Source: an uncultured Rhodopila sp.
GTDB lineage: Bacteria > Pseudomonadota > Alphaproteobacteria > Acetobacterales > Acetobacteraceae
Length of the DNA stretch: 64,000 bases
Reading direction: 5' to 3'
Assembly (NCBI GenBank): GCA_903851415.1
Contig: CAINOE010000084.1
Span: 18,414 to 82,413, forward strand
Shown one piece after another: positions 1 to 8,195 of the stretch. A program made the translations under genes and the position numbers. The notes beneath the pieces were generated by a model that saw nothing but the letters and a program-made list of their open reading frames with translations, ran no database searches and had not been told where the DNA came from. Within the stretch, counting starts at the first letter, position 1. Every line of letters begins with the position of its first letter.

Positions 1-1
1 C

Positions 2-550
2 CACGAGGCGGCGGACCAGATCGCCTTTGCCGACGTCATCGTGCTGAACAAAACCGATCTGGTGACCCCCGAGGAATTGGAGGCGGTCGAGGCGACCATC
101 CGAGGCATCAACCGTTTCGCGGTGATCCACCGGACCGAACGGGCGGCGTTGCCGATAGAGCAGGTGCTGGACCGCGGGTCGTTCGACCTGGCTCGCATCC
201 TGGAGTTGCATCCGGATTTCCTCGACGGGGACGACGCGCACGAGCACAACGAAGATGTGTCGTCCATGAGCTTCGAGGTCGAAAAGCCGATTGATCCGGA
301 GAAGTTCAACGCCTGGATTGCGGTGCTGCTGCAGGACAAGGGGGCCGACCTGCTGCGGACCAAAGGCATCCTGCATTACGCCGGCGAGGATCGGCGGTTC
401 GCGTTCCAGGCGGTGCATATGATCGCGGACGGGGATTTCATCGGTCCGGCGAAGGAGGGCGAGCCGAAGACCAGCCGGCTGGTGTTCATCGGCCGCAACC
501 TGAACCGCCCGCAGTTGCGGCGCGGGTTCGAGAGTTGCGCAGTGGATTGA
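2..550 (+). CDS. CobW/COG0523 family GTPase, C-terminal part (partial)
   Basis: The 5' end lies outside the window; the frame is open from base 2. The visible part begins at the G4 guanine-specificity motif NKTD (in VIVLNKTDLV), followed by the linker and a CobW C-terminal domain (SMSFEVEKPIDPEKF to LVFIGRNL). A short acidic/His stretch (DGDDAHEHNED) lies between them, as in many COG0523 metal chaperones that deliver zinc or cobalt. The family couples GTP hydrolysis to metal insertion or supply; which metal cannot be told here. Downstream lie a toxin-antitoxin pair and then WD40 and GNAT genes on the same strand. Confidence 0.9.
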   Translation, partial: HEAADQIAFADVIVLNKTDLVTPEELEAVEATIRGINRFAVIHRTERAALPIEQVLDRGSFDLARILELHPDFLDGDDAHEHNEDVSSMSFEVEKPIDPEKFNAWIAVLLQDKGADLLRTKGILHYAGEDRRFAFQAVHMIADGDFIGPAKEGEPKTSRLVFIGRNLNRPQLRRGFESCAVD

Positions 551-568
551 CGTCCTAAATGGGCGTAG

Positions 569-582
569 CTACAATGTTGTAG
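569..582. promoter_or_regulatory. Palindrome upstream of brnTA, candidate BrnA operator
   Basis: CTACAATGTTGTAG is a perfect 14-base palindrome 21 bases before the brnT start codon. BrnA antitoxins repress their own promoters through a ribbon-helix-helix domain, so this is the obvious operator candidate. The assignment rests on position and symmetry only. Confidence 0.5.
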
Positions 583-603
583 TACAAGGGGGGGCCGACG
601 AGG

Positions 604-900
604 GTGCCGGAGTGGACCTGGGATCCTCAAGAGGACGGGCTCAACCGGCGAAATCACAAAGGCCTTTCGTTGGCCGACGGTATTGCGGCGCTCTCCGATC
701 CGCTTGCGGTTTCCAGGCCGGATCCTCACCCGGACGGCGATCGTTGGCAATTGATCGGTTCGGCGGCGGGCGTCGTCTTGCTGTTCGTTGTGTATACTGA
801 CCCGGTGGAACTTGCGGATGGCCGCGAAGTCGGTCGGATTGTCAGCGTCAGAAACGCCACCTCCCACGAAAGGAAGGCTTATGAGCAAGGTGACTTCTAA
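604..900 (+). CDS. brnT: BrnT family toxin (type II toxin-antitoxin)
   Basis: A 98-residue protein with the BrnT layout: an N-terminal W-D-P-x-E-x-x-N-x-x-K-H-G-like stretch (TWDPQEDGLNRRNHKGLS), a central acidic strand pair, and the C-terminal RIVSVRNATSHERKAYE motif typical of BrnT RelE-fold ribonucleases. It starts at GTG 604. The family cleaves RNA and arrests growth until neutralised by BrnA. The next gene begins inside its last codons, so the two are co-translated. The first motif is slightly degraded (Gln in place of the usual Lys before the Asn), so activity is not certain. Confidence 0.85.
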   Translation: MPEWTWDPQEDGLNRRNHKGLSLADGIAALSDPLAVSRPDPHPDGDRWQLIGSAAGVVLLFVVYTDPVELADGREVGRIVSVRNATSHERKAYEQGDF

Positions 901-1204
901 GCCTCGTGCCATGACTCCCGAGGATCTTGACCCGGCATCGTTGGCTCGGTTGCGTGCCGTAGCTTCGTTGCCTGATGATCAGATCAACCTCTCAGATCCG
1001 GATGCGCCTGAGGTTCTTGACTGGTCGGGCGCGGTCCGCGGGCGGTTTTACAAGCCGATCAAAAAGCTCAAGAGTCTACGCATCGATGCCGACGTGCTAG
1101 CGTATTTCGAGGCTCAGGGACCCGGCTACCAGACCCGGATCAACAAGGTTCTGCGCGAGTCCATGCTTCAGGAACTGCGGCGTTTGAAGACCGAGCGAGC
1201 ATAG
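881..1204 (+). CDS. brnA: BrnA family antitoxin
   Basis: A 107-residue protein starting at ATG 881, overlapping the end of brnT by 20 bases. The C-terminal half has the BrnA ribbon-helix-helix core (KSLRIDADVLAYFEAQGPGYQTRINKVLRE). The Lys/Pro-containing N-terminal half is expected to wrap the toxin. It should bind BrnT and repress the pair's promoter. The toxin-first order is the normal one for brnTA and differs from most type II modules. Confidence 0.87.
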   Translation: MSKVTSKPRAMTPEDLDPASLARLRAVASLPDDQINLSDPDAPEVLDWSGAVRGRFYKPIKKLKSLRIDADVLAYFEAQGPGYQTRINKVLRESMLQELRRLKTERA

Positions 1205-1207
1205 ATC

Positions 1208-2254
1208 ATGAGCGCAGCCATCCGACCCGGTTTCATGCTGCAAACCCGCGGCACCTCGCGCGAACTGGACGCGTTCGTCGTGGCCGCGCGCTTCTCCCGC
1301 GATGGCCGCACGGCCGGGTTCGCGCTGGGGGACGGGACGGTGCGGCTGGCGCCGGTGCGATCGTCGGAGGACTGGACGTCCGTCCCCGTGCATGACGGCG
1401 CGGTGCTGGACTTCGCGCCCGATCCCTCGGGCGATGGCTTCATCTCCGGCGGCGACGACGGCAAGCTGCGGCGCATCGGAGCCGACGGCAGCGTGTCCGA
1501 CATCGCCGGGTTCGGCATGAAGTGGGTGGAGCGCGTCGCGACCTACCCTCTGGACAAAGGCAGGGGCCTGATCGCCGCCAGTGCCGGCAAGCTGGTGAGG
1601 CTGTTCGATCAGTCGGGGACTCTGCTGAAGGAGTTGACTCATCCCTCCACCGTCACCGGGCTGGTGTTCGACGGGAAGGGCAAGCGCATCGGGGCGTCGC
1701 ACTACAATGGTGCCTCGCTCTGGTTCGTCGCGGCGAAGACCGACACGCCGCGCAAGCTGGAATGGAAGGGCAGCCACACCGCCATCCTGATCCATCCCGA
1801 GGGCGAAGCCGTCGTGACGGCTATGCAGGAGAACGCGCTGCACGGCTGGAAACTGCCGGATGGCCAGCACATGCGCATGAGCGGCTACCCGTCCAAGACC
1901 GAAAGCCTGTCGTTCACCCGCACCGGCAAATGGTTGGCGACCAGCGGCGCCGACACGATGGTGCTTTGGCCGTTCTTTGGCGGCGGCCCGATGGGCAAGT
2001 CTCCGATCGAACTGGCGGGGGGCGACAGCATTCTCTGCACCCGGGTCGCCTGCAATCCGAAGGATGAGGTCGTTGCCGGGGGATTTGCCGGCGGGCTGGT
2101 GGTGGTGGCGGATATCGATTCCGCCCGGATACTGCCGGTGGTGCCGCCGGAGCACGGGCCGATCAGCGCGCTGGCCTGGAGCGCGGACGGGACGCAGCTC
2201 GCTGTCGGCAGCGAGACCGGGTTTGCCGCCGTGATCGACTTCGCCTCACGCTGA
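1208..2254 (+). CDS. WD40 repeat protein
   Basis: A 348-residue protein built of repeated blades such as VVAARFSRDGRTAGFALGDGTVRLAPV and ALAWSADGTQLAVGSETGFAAVIDF, consistent with a six- or seven-bladed propeller. No signal peptide is visible, so it is probably cytosolic. WD40 proteins of this type are often seen next to COG0523 GTPases in alphaproteobacteria, which hints at metal homeostasis; that link is inference. Its start lies three bases after brnA, and its stop overlaps the next start codon (TGATG), so it is co-translated with the GNAT gene. Confidence 0.85.
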   Translation: MSAAIRPGFMLQTRGTSRELDAFVVAARFSRDGRTAGFALGDGTVRLAPVRSSEDWTSVPVHDGAVLDFAPDPSGDGFISGGDDGKLRRIGADGSVSDIAGFGMKWVERVATYPLDKGRGLIAASAGKLVRLFDQSGTLLKELTHPSTVTGLVFDGKGKRIGASHYNGASLWFVAAKTDTPRKLEWKGSHTAILIHPEGEAVVTAMQENALHGWKLPDGQHMRMSGYPSKTESLSFTRTGKWLATSGADTMVLWPFFGGGPMGKSPIELAGGDSILCTRVACNPKDEVVAGGFAGGLVVVADIDSARILPVVPPEHGPISALAWSADGTQLAVGSETGFAAVIDFASR

Positions 2255-2751
2255 TGCCGGGCGGCATCTCGATCCGGCACGCTGTCGCGGCGGATACTCC
2301 GGCGGTCGCGGCGCTGTTTCGCGAGTATGCCGCGGCGCTCGGCGTGGACCTGTGCTTCCAGGGGTTCGAAGCCGAGCTGGCGGGATTGCCCGGCGCATAT
2401 GCGGCGCCCGCAGGCGTGTTGCTGATCGCGGTGTCCGCCGCGGGCGAGGCCATCGGCTGCGTCGGTGTCCGCAAGCTCTCCGATCCCGGGACCTGCGAGA
2501 TGAAGCGGCTGTATGCCAGGTCCGGCCAGCGTGGCGGCGGTGTCGGCCGGGCGCTGGCAGTCGCGGCGATCGAGGCCGCGAGGAGCATGGGTTACGCGCG
2601 GATGTGCCTCGACACCCTGCCGGAGATGAATGCGGCGCAGGGCCTGTACCGGTCGCTCGGGTTTGAGACCGTACAGCCGTACTATGAGACACCGCTGGGA
2701 GGGACGATCTTCATGCAAAAGTCTCTGGGACCGCCGGAATCGCGGCCATAG
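2254..2751 (+). CDS. GNAT family N-acetyltransferase
   Basis: A 165-residue single-domain GNAT. The acetyl-CoA binding motif A is visible as the segment MKRLYARSGQRGGGVGRALA (Q/R-x-x-G-x-G/A form), followed by the helix LAVAAIEAARSMGYARMCLDTL and the motif B region AQGLYRSLGFETV. The substrate is unknown. The start codon overlaps the stop of the WD40 gene, so both are translated from one message. Confidence 0.88.
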   Translation: MPGGISIRHAVAADTPAVAALFREYAAALGVDLCFQGFEAELAGLPGAYAAPAGVLLIAVSAAGEAIGCVGVRKLSDPGTCEMKRLYARSGQRGGGVGRALAVAAIEAARSMGYARMCLDTLPEMNAAQGLYRSLGFETVQPYYETPLGGTIFMQKSLGPPESRP

Positions 2752-2772
2752 TAGACGGATGGAGACCGAATC

Positions 2773-3684
2773 ATGACCCTGCTCGCCCCATTCGCCGCGC
2801 CCGGACGCTTCTACAAGGGCAATCTGCATACGCATTCGACGCGCTCGGACGGGGCCCTCGATCCGGTTGATGTTTGCGCGGCCTATCGCGAGGCCGGCTA
2901 CGACTTCCTCGCCTTGACCGACCATTTTCTCGAGAAATTCGGCTTTCCGATCACCGATACGCGGCCCTTCCGCAGCAAGGGCTTCACGACGCTGATTGGC
3001 GCGGAAGTGCATGCGCCGGCAACCGAGTTTGGCGAACTCTGGCACATCCTGTCGGTGGGCCTGCCGCTGGATTTCGAGCCGACCGCGACGGGCGAGAGCG
3101 GGCCGGCGCTGGCCGCGCGCTGCGCCGCGGCCGGGGCGTTCGTCACCATCGCCCATCCGGCGTGGTACGGCCTGACAATCGCGGACGCGGAAACGATCCC
3201 GGGCGCACATGCGATCGAGGTCTACAACCATACCAGCGCTGTGCGCACCGATCGCGGCGACGGCTGGGGATTGCTGGACGCGATGCTGGCCCGCGGTCAT
3301 CGGCTGACCGCCTGCGCGACGGACGACGCGCACTTCAAGTGCAACGACTACTTCGGCGGCTGGATGATGGTGAAGGCCGATTCGCTGGAGCCGGAGGCAT
3401 TGCTTGCCGCGCTGCTCGCCGGGCATAGCTATGCGACTCAAGGTCCCGAGATCCATGCCATTGCGATCGACGGCGAGGATGTCACCATCGAATGCAGTCC
3501 GGCCAGTTCCGTGATCCTGCTCGGCCGGGCGACGGCCACCGCCGTTGTGTTCGGCTCGGAGTTGCGGCAGGCGCGGCTGAAGCTGGATTGCCTGAAGCCA
3601 GGCGGATACGGCCGCATCGTCGTGACGGATGCGGTGGGCAGGCGCGCCTGGAGCAGCCCGTTCTGGCCTGCCGAAGGCGGCTGA
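2773..3684 (+). CDS. PHP domain metal-dependent phosphoesterase-like protein
   Basis: A 303-residue protein of the CehA/McbA-like PHP group. Metal-binding motifs of the PHP fold are present in order: NLHTHSTRSDG (residues about 16-26), LTDH, GAEVHA, VTIAHPAWYG, EVYNHT and ATDDAHF. These supply the His, Asp and Glu ligands of a multinuclear centre. A C-terminal beta-sandwich-like tail follows (about 225-303). The family hydrolyses phosphoester or carbamate-type bonds; the substrate here is unknown. No signal peptide is present. It begins 21 bases after the GNAT gene on the same strand. Confidence 0.85.
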   Translation: MTLLAPFAAPGRFYKGNLHTHSTRSDGALDPVDVCAAYREAGYDFLALTDHFLEKFGFPITDTRPFRSKGFTTLIGAEVHAPATEFGELWHILSVGLPLDFEPTATGESGPALAARCAAAGAFVTIAHPAWYGLTIADAETIPGAHAIEVYNHTSAVRTDRGDGWGLLDAMLARGHRLTACATDDAHFKCNDYFGGWMMVKADSLEPEALLAALLAGHSYATQGPEIHAIAIDGEDVTIECSPASSVILLGRATATAVVFGSELRQARLKLDCLKPGGYGRIVVTDAVGRRAWSSPFWPAEGG

Positions 3685-3705
3685 CGAAGCGAGGCACGGC
3701 CGATT

Positions 3706-3917
3706 TTGTTGCGGTTGCTGGCGGCGCAGCCTTCGGCGGAGGTCATCCACGCGGTTCAGGCATTGCGGACGACGCATGCATCGTGCTGCTGGGCCGGATC
3801 GCCCAGAAGCGGATCGGCCTCGCCGCCGATGCAATCGAGGCGCTGCGCGACATGGACGACCCGAGGGCCGCCGCGACCGTTGCAGCAATCGAGACCGCGG
3901 CGGCTCGCTTGCCGTGA
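3706..3917 (+). pseudogene. Frameshifted remnant of a small protein gene
   Basis: Two neighbouring frames together read like one protein. Frame one gives LRLLAAQPSAEVIHAVQALR up to about base 3770. The frame ending at 3917 then gives DDACIVLLGRIAQKRIGLAADAIEALRDMDDPRAAATVAAIETAAARLP. A single small indel around 3765-3780 would join them. There is no ATG in front, so it may already have lost its start. The helical, Ala-rich pattern suggests a HEAT-like or hypothetical protein; no family is recognised. Confidence 0.35.
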
Positions 3918-3928
3918 CGCCGGCGCGG

Positions 3929-4210
3929 CTATTGTGCCGAACCTTCCGCCGCGGTTTCGTGCCCGCCCGATGCCGAACCGGTCAGGGCGTGAAATGCGTC
4001 CCCGAGGCTCCCGGGCTGATCGGGCAATCCGTTTCCGGCGATTTTGGTCCCGCAGCCCGTACCCTCGGCGCAGGCGGGATTGGCATTCCCCGGGAGCGTC
4101 ATGCGGGAGGCGGCCATTTCGGCGAGCGGAACCGCGGCGCAGCCGCTCAGAGCAAAAGCAAGACTGCACGCAATGGCGGGCAGGCGGGACGACGGATTGG
4201 TTAGCGGCAT
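3929..4210 (-). CDS. Small putative lipoprotein
   Basis: A 93-residue protein starting at ATG 4210. The N-terminus MPLTNPSSRLPAIACSLAFALSGC is a lipoprotein signal with lipobox LSGC, so Cys24 would be lipidated. The mature part is short, Gly/Ala rich and has two further Cys residues (ACAEGTGC). Function is unknown. It lies convergent to the frameshifted remnant on its left. The coding evidence is the clean signal peptide and correct lipobox. Confidence 0.6.
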   Translation of the reverse strand: MPLTNPSSRLPAIACSLAFALSGCAAVPLAEMAASRMTLPGNANPACAEGTGCGTKIAGNGLPDQPGSLGDAFHALTGSASGGHETAAEGSAQ

Positions 4211-4493
4211 CGCACGGTTCCTGGTCGATGGAGCGTTGGGCTGGCGTTGATGCCGCCCTCGCGGTGGAGTTACGGGAACCGGAGCGCCGTAACGGTTTTC
4301 GTTGCCAGCGGTCCCCGGCGGAGGGAGTTTGTCCTGGAATGGTGAAAATTCGGTTAACGACGGGCGGATTTTTGTGTCCCTTATCTCCGCCGGGCCGGCG
4401 AAGCGTGATCCGGCCGATCCCTCTGGACCGGGGGCGCCCTCCGTGCTCTTATAGCGATCTTGAAACGGAGTTCGCCCCATTAGCGACAAGAAT

Positions 4494-5045
4494 ATGCTTT
4501 CCGCGGACGACGAAGCGGGACTGGATGCAACGCTTCAGCAAATCGCTGACATCCGGGGCTTTGTTCCAAACCTGATGCAGACGCTGGCGCTGGCACCGCA
4601 CGGTCTGGCCGCGTTCGCCGCGCTGGACACTTATACAAGGCGTGACTCCGGGCTGACCGAACGGCAGAGGCAACTCGCCATCGTCATCGCGGTGCGGGAC
4701 GCTCCTTACGGTTGGACGCATCATGCACCGCTGGCCCGTGGCGTCGGGGTGACGGACGACCAGTTGGAGCGGATGAGGGAAGGCCGCACGCCGCGCGACC
4801 TGCCGGAGTCCGAACGGGCGCTATGCGAGTATGCGTTCGAGATCACCTCGGGACGCCGGGTGCCCCCGCGGGTGGCGGAGCAGATGCATACTCATTTCGC
4901 GCCGCCACAGATCGTCGATATCGCCCTGCTTGTCGCGCACAGCATGTCCATGGCGGCGCTGGCGATGGGGCTGGACGTGCAAATCGAAACGCCCGATGTC
5001 CTGCAGCTCGAACTGGACTGGCAGCGGAACAAGGTGGCGGATTAG
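4494..5045 (+). CDS. Carboxymuconolactone decarboxylase (CMD/AhpD-fold) family protein
   Basis: A 183-residue all-helical protein with the CMD fold: VPNLMQTLALAPHGLAAFAALDTYT, then TERQRQLAIVIAVRDAPYGWTHHAPLARGVGVTDDQL. The position that is C-x-x-C-x-x-x-H in true AhpD reads YGWTHHAPLA, so it lacks the redox Cys pair and should not be a peroxidase. Many such homologues resemble 4-carboxymuconolactone decarboxylases of unknown substrate. It ends 3 bases inside the convergent SDR gene. Confidence 0.8.
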   Translation: MLSADDEAGLDATLQQIADIRGFVPNLMQTLALAPHGLAAFAALDTYTRRDSGLTERQRQLAIVIAVRDAPYGWTHHAPLARGVGVTDDQLERMREGRTPRDLPESERALCEYAFEITSGRRVPPRVAEQMHTHFAPPQIVDIALLVAHSMSMAALAMGLDVQIETPDVLQLELDWQRNKVAD

Positions 5046-5803
5046 CCGCCGCCGTCGATCGTCAGGACCGTTCCGGTGGTGTAGCCCGACAGCGGGCTGG
5101 CGAGGAAGGCGACGGCGTTGCCGATCTCCCGCGGGGTGGCGGCGCGGCCGAAGGGCATGGTGGCGGTCAGGTCGCGCCATTTCTCGGGGTCGCCGAATTT
5201 TTGCGCCGCCTCCGCGCGGCGCAGCATGATCAATCGGTCGGTTTCCACCGGGCCGGGGTTGATCGCGACGACGCGCAGGCCGTCGGCCGGGGCGCCTTTT
5301 CCCAGCGCCCGGGTGAACGCCATCAGCGAGGCGTTGCCGGCCGCGCCGGCAATATAGTTGGTGGGGAATTTCTCGCCCGCGGCGCCGATGACGTTGACGA
5401 TCACGCCGGTTCCGCGGGCCTTCATTTGCGCGTAAATCACGCGGCAGAACGAGATGTAGCCGAAGACTTTCAGGTCCCAGGCTTGGCGCCATGTCTCGTC
5501 ATCGACCGACAGCACGTCGCCGGGAGGAATTGCGCCGGCGTTGTTGACCAGGATGTCGATCTCGCCCGCCTCCGCCGCGACCTGCCGGACCGTTGCGTCG
5601 CGGGACAGATCCGCCGGGATGGTGCGGACGTTGACCTGGCGTTTGGCGCGGATCGCGGCAGCGGTCTCGTCCAGCAGTGTCGCGTCGCGCGCGACCAGGA
5701 TGAGGTTGCAGCCTTCCTCAGCCAGCACGTCCGCGGTTGCTCGGCCGATGCCTTTCGAGCCGCCGGTGATCAGGACCGTCTTGCCGGTTAGTTGCAGATC
5801 CAT
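5042..5803 (-). CDS. Short-chain dehydrogenase/reductase family protein, atypical active site
   Basis: A 253-residue Rossmann-fold SDR. The cofactor motif is GGSKGIG (14-20), NNAG is at 87-90, and the C-terminus GYTTGTVLTIDGGG is normal. The catalytic Tyr is Tyr150, but the residue four later (154), usually the catalytic Lys, is Ala in YIAGAAGNA. The usual Ser segment reads NVIGAAG. The enzyme therefore lacks the standard Ser-Tyr-Lys triad and belongs to a divergent subgroup. It is the third gene of an operon after the MFS exporter and the C26 peptidase, beginning 3 bases after the latter. Confidence 0.85.
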   Translation of the reverse strand: MDLQLTGKTVLITGGSKGIGRATADVLAEEGCNLILVARDATLLDETAAAIRAKRQVNVRTIPADLSRDATVRQVAAEAGEIDILVNNAGAIPPGDVLSVDDETWRQAWDLKVFGYISFCRVIYAQMKARGTGVIVNVIGAAGEKFPTNYIAGAAGNASLMAFTRALGKGAPADGLRVVAINPGPVETDRLIMLRRAEAAQKFGDPEKWRDLTATMPFGRAATPREIGNAVAFLASPLSGYTTGTVLTIDGGG

Positions 5804-5806
5804 GTG

Positions 5807-6529
5807 CTATCCTTTTGCCGCCCGGCAGGCATCGCCGAAAGCGCTGAAGATGGCAAGGCTGTGCGGGTTGGCGGCATAGGACCACTCGGGATGCCATTGC
5901 AGGCCCAGTACAAATCCGGGCGCGTCCGGCATTGAAACGGCCTCGATGGTGCCGTCAGGCGCGCTGGCTTCGGCGACCAGTCCGGGGGCAAGGCGATCGA
6001 TCGCCTGGCCGTGGATGGAGTTGACGATGATGATGGCTGTGCCGAGGATTTTTTCCAGTTGGCCGGTGACCGCGACCGGATGCTTGGGGCCGTAACGAAC
6101 CTCCAGTTCCCCCGCACCGCCGCGATGGTCCAGCCGCCCGTCGCGGCTATGCACGCGCTGGATCAGCGTGCCGCCGAGGGCCACGTTCAGCTCCTGGATG
6201 CCGCGGCAGATCGCCAGCAGCGGTATGCCGCGGGCGATGGCGGCGCGGATCAGCGGCAGGGTGGTGCGGTCACGCTCCAGGTCATGGAAATCGGGGGTTT
6301 CCGACTCGCCGCCTTCGTAATGGTCCGGGTGCACGTTGCTCGGGCTGCCAGGGACCAGCAGGCCATCGATGCTGTCGAGCAGCCCCAGCATGCGCTCCCC
6401 GAGCGGCGGGATCAGCACCGGCAGGGCACCCACCGCGTTCAGCACGGCCTCCGCATATCGTGCCGGAGTCCGGTGGATCGGCATACGATCGTCGGTTTTC
6501 AGGCAGACGGGTATTCCCACGATCATCAA
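5807..6529 (-). CDS. Class I glutamine amidotransferase-like peptidase C26 (PuuD-type gamma-glutamyl hydrolase)
   Basis: A 240-residue protein. The nucleophile elbow is LLAICRGIQELN with the catalytic Cys in ICRG; the His and Glu sit in LQWHPEWS. VPGSPSNVHPDHY is the usual substrate-side loop. PuuD homologues release GABA from gamma-glutamyl-GABA in putrescine breakdown, but other gamma-glutamyl amides are possible. Its start overlaps the end of the MFS exporter gene by four bases and the SDR follows at once, so the three are one operon. Confidence 0.87.
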   Translation of the reverse strand: MMIVGIPVCLKTDDRMPIHRTPARYAEAVLNAVGALPVLIPPLGERMLGLLDSIDGLLVPGSPSNVHPDHYEGGESETPDFHDLERDRTTLPLIRAAIARGIPLLAICRGIQELNVALGGTLIQRVHSRDGRLDHRGGAGELEVRYGPKHPVAVTGQLEKILGTAIIIVNSIHGQAIDRLAPGLVAEASAPDGTIEAVSMPDAPGFVLGLQWHPEWSYAANPHSLAIFSAFGDACRAAKG

Positions 6530-7710
6530 CGGAACCTATCGGCTATGACGGCCCCCAGCATGCCACAAGCCATCAGCGCCGCCATCCCGCGCGGCGTGCC
6601 GTCCGTCAGCCAGCCGGCCAGAATCCCGGCCAGAGCGCCGAGGCTGTATTGCAGCGTGCCCAGCAACGCCGCCGCGCTGCCGGCGTGCGCGGCGTGGCGG
6701 GACATCGCCCCCGCCGTGGTGTTCGCGCTGGTGAAACCCTGGCTGCCGATGACCAGCACCGGCGGCGCCGCCACCGCCCACAGCACGTGCACCCGGGCGA
6801 ACGCCACCGCCACCAGGGTGATGGTGCCGCCCAGGCCGATCAGCGGGATCGCCGTCAGCATGCGCGACAGCCCGAAGCGCGGCAGCAGCATCGCGTTCAG
6901 TTGCGAGCACGCCACCATCGCGCAGGCGCAGAGCCCGAAGATCAGCGCGAACCCGGACGGGCTGAGGCCGAACCCGTCCTCGAACACCGGGGCGCAGCCG
7001 GCGAGGTAGGCGAACAGACAGAACGTGCCGCCTCCGCCCATGGCGGCGTGGGTGAGAAAGCTTCTCTCCCGCAGGATCGTCCAGTAGCGTGTTGCCTGGC
7101 CGCCGAAGCCGAGGCGGACCCGGCGGCCGCCCGGCAAAGTCTCCGGCAGCAGCGTCCAGGCCATCAGCACGCAGACCGCGCCGTAGGCGGTCAGCACCCA
7201 GAACATCACCCGCCATTGCGCCACCAGCAGGATCGCGCCGCCCATACTCGGCGCGAGGATCGGCGCCAGGCCCATGATCAGCACCAGGCGGGACATCATG
7301 ATCGCGGCTTGTTCGCCGTCGGCGAGGTCGCGGACCGTGGCGCGGGCGATCACCATGCCGGCGGAGGCGCCGAATGCGGCAATGGTGCGGAAGACGGCCA
7401 GCGCGGTGAGGCTGGGGGCGAGGGCGCAGCCGATGTTGCCCAGGGTGAACAAGGCGAAGCCCGCGATCAGCGGCGGGCGGCGGCCGTAGCGGTCGGACAG
7501 GCTGCCCTGGGTCATCTGGCCGAGGGCGAGGCCGGCGAACCAGGTTGCGAGGGTGAGCTGCGCGGTGCCGGGCGCGGTGCCAAAGGCGGCTTCGACGGCG
7601 GGGAAGGCGGGGAGGTAGAGGTCGGTTGCCGCCGGGCCGACGGCGATGAACAGGCCGAGCAGGGTGGGCAGCCAACTGGGGTGGGCGCGGGTGGTGGTGA
7701 GGCTGCTCAT
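6526..7710 (-). CDS. MFS drug-resistance transporter, Bcr/CflA (DHA1) type
   Basis: A 394-residue, 12-span inner-membrane protein starting at ATG 7710. The N-terminus PTLLGLFIAVGPAATDLYLPAFPAVEAAFG is the TM1 signature of Bcr/CflA exporters (TDxYLPAFP). The motif A loop GSLSDRYGRRPPLIAG follows TM2. These proton antiporters export bicyclomycin, chloramphenicol or cysteine-type compounds. It is the first gene of a three-gene operon with the C26 peptidase and the SDR, which suggests one small-molecule pathway. The open frame continues upstream toward the tRNA, but ATG 7710 matches the family start. Confidence 0.88.
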   Translation of the reverse strand: MSSLTTTRAHPSWLPTLLGLFIAVGPAATDLYLPAFPAVEAAFGTAPGTAQLTLATWFAGLALGQMTQGSLSDRYGRRPPLIAGFALFTLGNIGCALAPSLTALAVFRTIAAFGASAGMVIARATVRDLADGEQAAIMMSRLVLIMGLAPILAPSMGGAILLVAQWRVMFWVLTAYGAVCVLMAWTLLPETLPGGRRVRLGFGGQATRYWTILRERSFLTHAAMGGGGTFCLFAYLAGCAPVFEDGFGLSPSGFALIFGLCACAMVACSQLNAMLLPRFGLSRMLTAIPLIGLGGTITLVAVAFARVHVLWAVAAPPVLVIGSQGFTSANTTAGAMSRHAAHAGSAAALLGTLQYSLGALAGILAGWLTDGTPRGMAALMACGMLGAVIADRFR

Positions 7711-7871
7711 GGATGGGGAGGGGGCGCCGATGCGTGGGGTGGCAGGAGGTTGGTTGGTTTCCCCGTCGTTTTCGGCAGGTGGCGGGAAAAGGCGGGACGG
7801 GTCAAGGGGAGGGACGCGAGTCTCGCGTTGACACGGGAGGGGGTTTGGCTTTAGTCCCCGCTTCCCGGTTC

Positions 7872-7957
7872 GGAGGGGTGCCCGAGAGGCTAAAGGGGGC
7901 GGACTGTAAATCCGCTGGCGTGCGCCTACGTTGGTTCGAATCCAACCCCCTCCACCA
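7872..7957 (+). tRNA. tRNA-Tyr (anticodon GTA)
   Basis: A class II tRNA with a long variable arm. The acceptor stem GGAGGGG pairs with CCCCTCC. The anticodon loop is CTGTAAA with anticodon GTA. The T loop is TTCGAAT, and the 3' CCA is encoded (7955-7957). A gene of lower GC content, the methyltransferase-nuclease fusion, begins about 240 bases downstream, as is common at tRNA integration sites. No second copy of the tRNA 3' end was noticed. Confidence 0.96.
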
Positions 7958-8195
7958 GGCTGTATCCCGACAATTAGCGGCGTTTGTTGACCCACCTGGA
8001 CTGGTTAGCTGGCCGGCTGCTGGTCTCTCAAAGCTGACCGCGAATACCAGGATATGAGCGGAGTCCCTCTCACGAACAAAGCGTGTACAAATTACCGCCT
8101 ACGCGGTTCGCGATCATCCCAAGGAGCTTGACGAGCAGCCGTTCAAGAGTTCATTCCAGAATGATAAATTCTTAGTCCGATTCGGGTGCGTATAT

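Noticed and set aside
376..912. Minus-strand 178-residue frame opposite cobW and brnT
   Set aside because: Arg/Pro-rich shadow with no domain; the plus-strand genes have clear family motifs.
1885..3888. A 667-residue minus-strand open frame
   Set aside because: It lies opposite the WD40, GNAT and PHP genes, is very rich in Arg, Gln and His and shows no domain; it is the GC-rich shadow of the plus-strand genes.
7958..8195. Possible attachment-site duplicate of the tRNA-Tyr 3' end
   Set aside because: I found no second copy of the tRNA end downstream of the restriction-modification gene, and no integrase gene is present.
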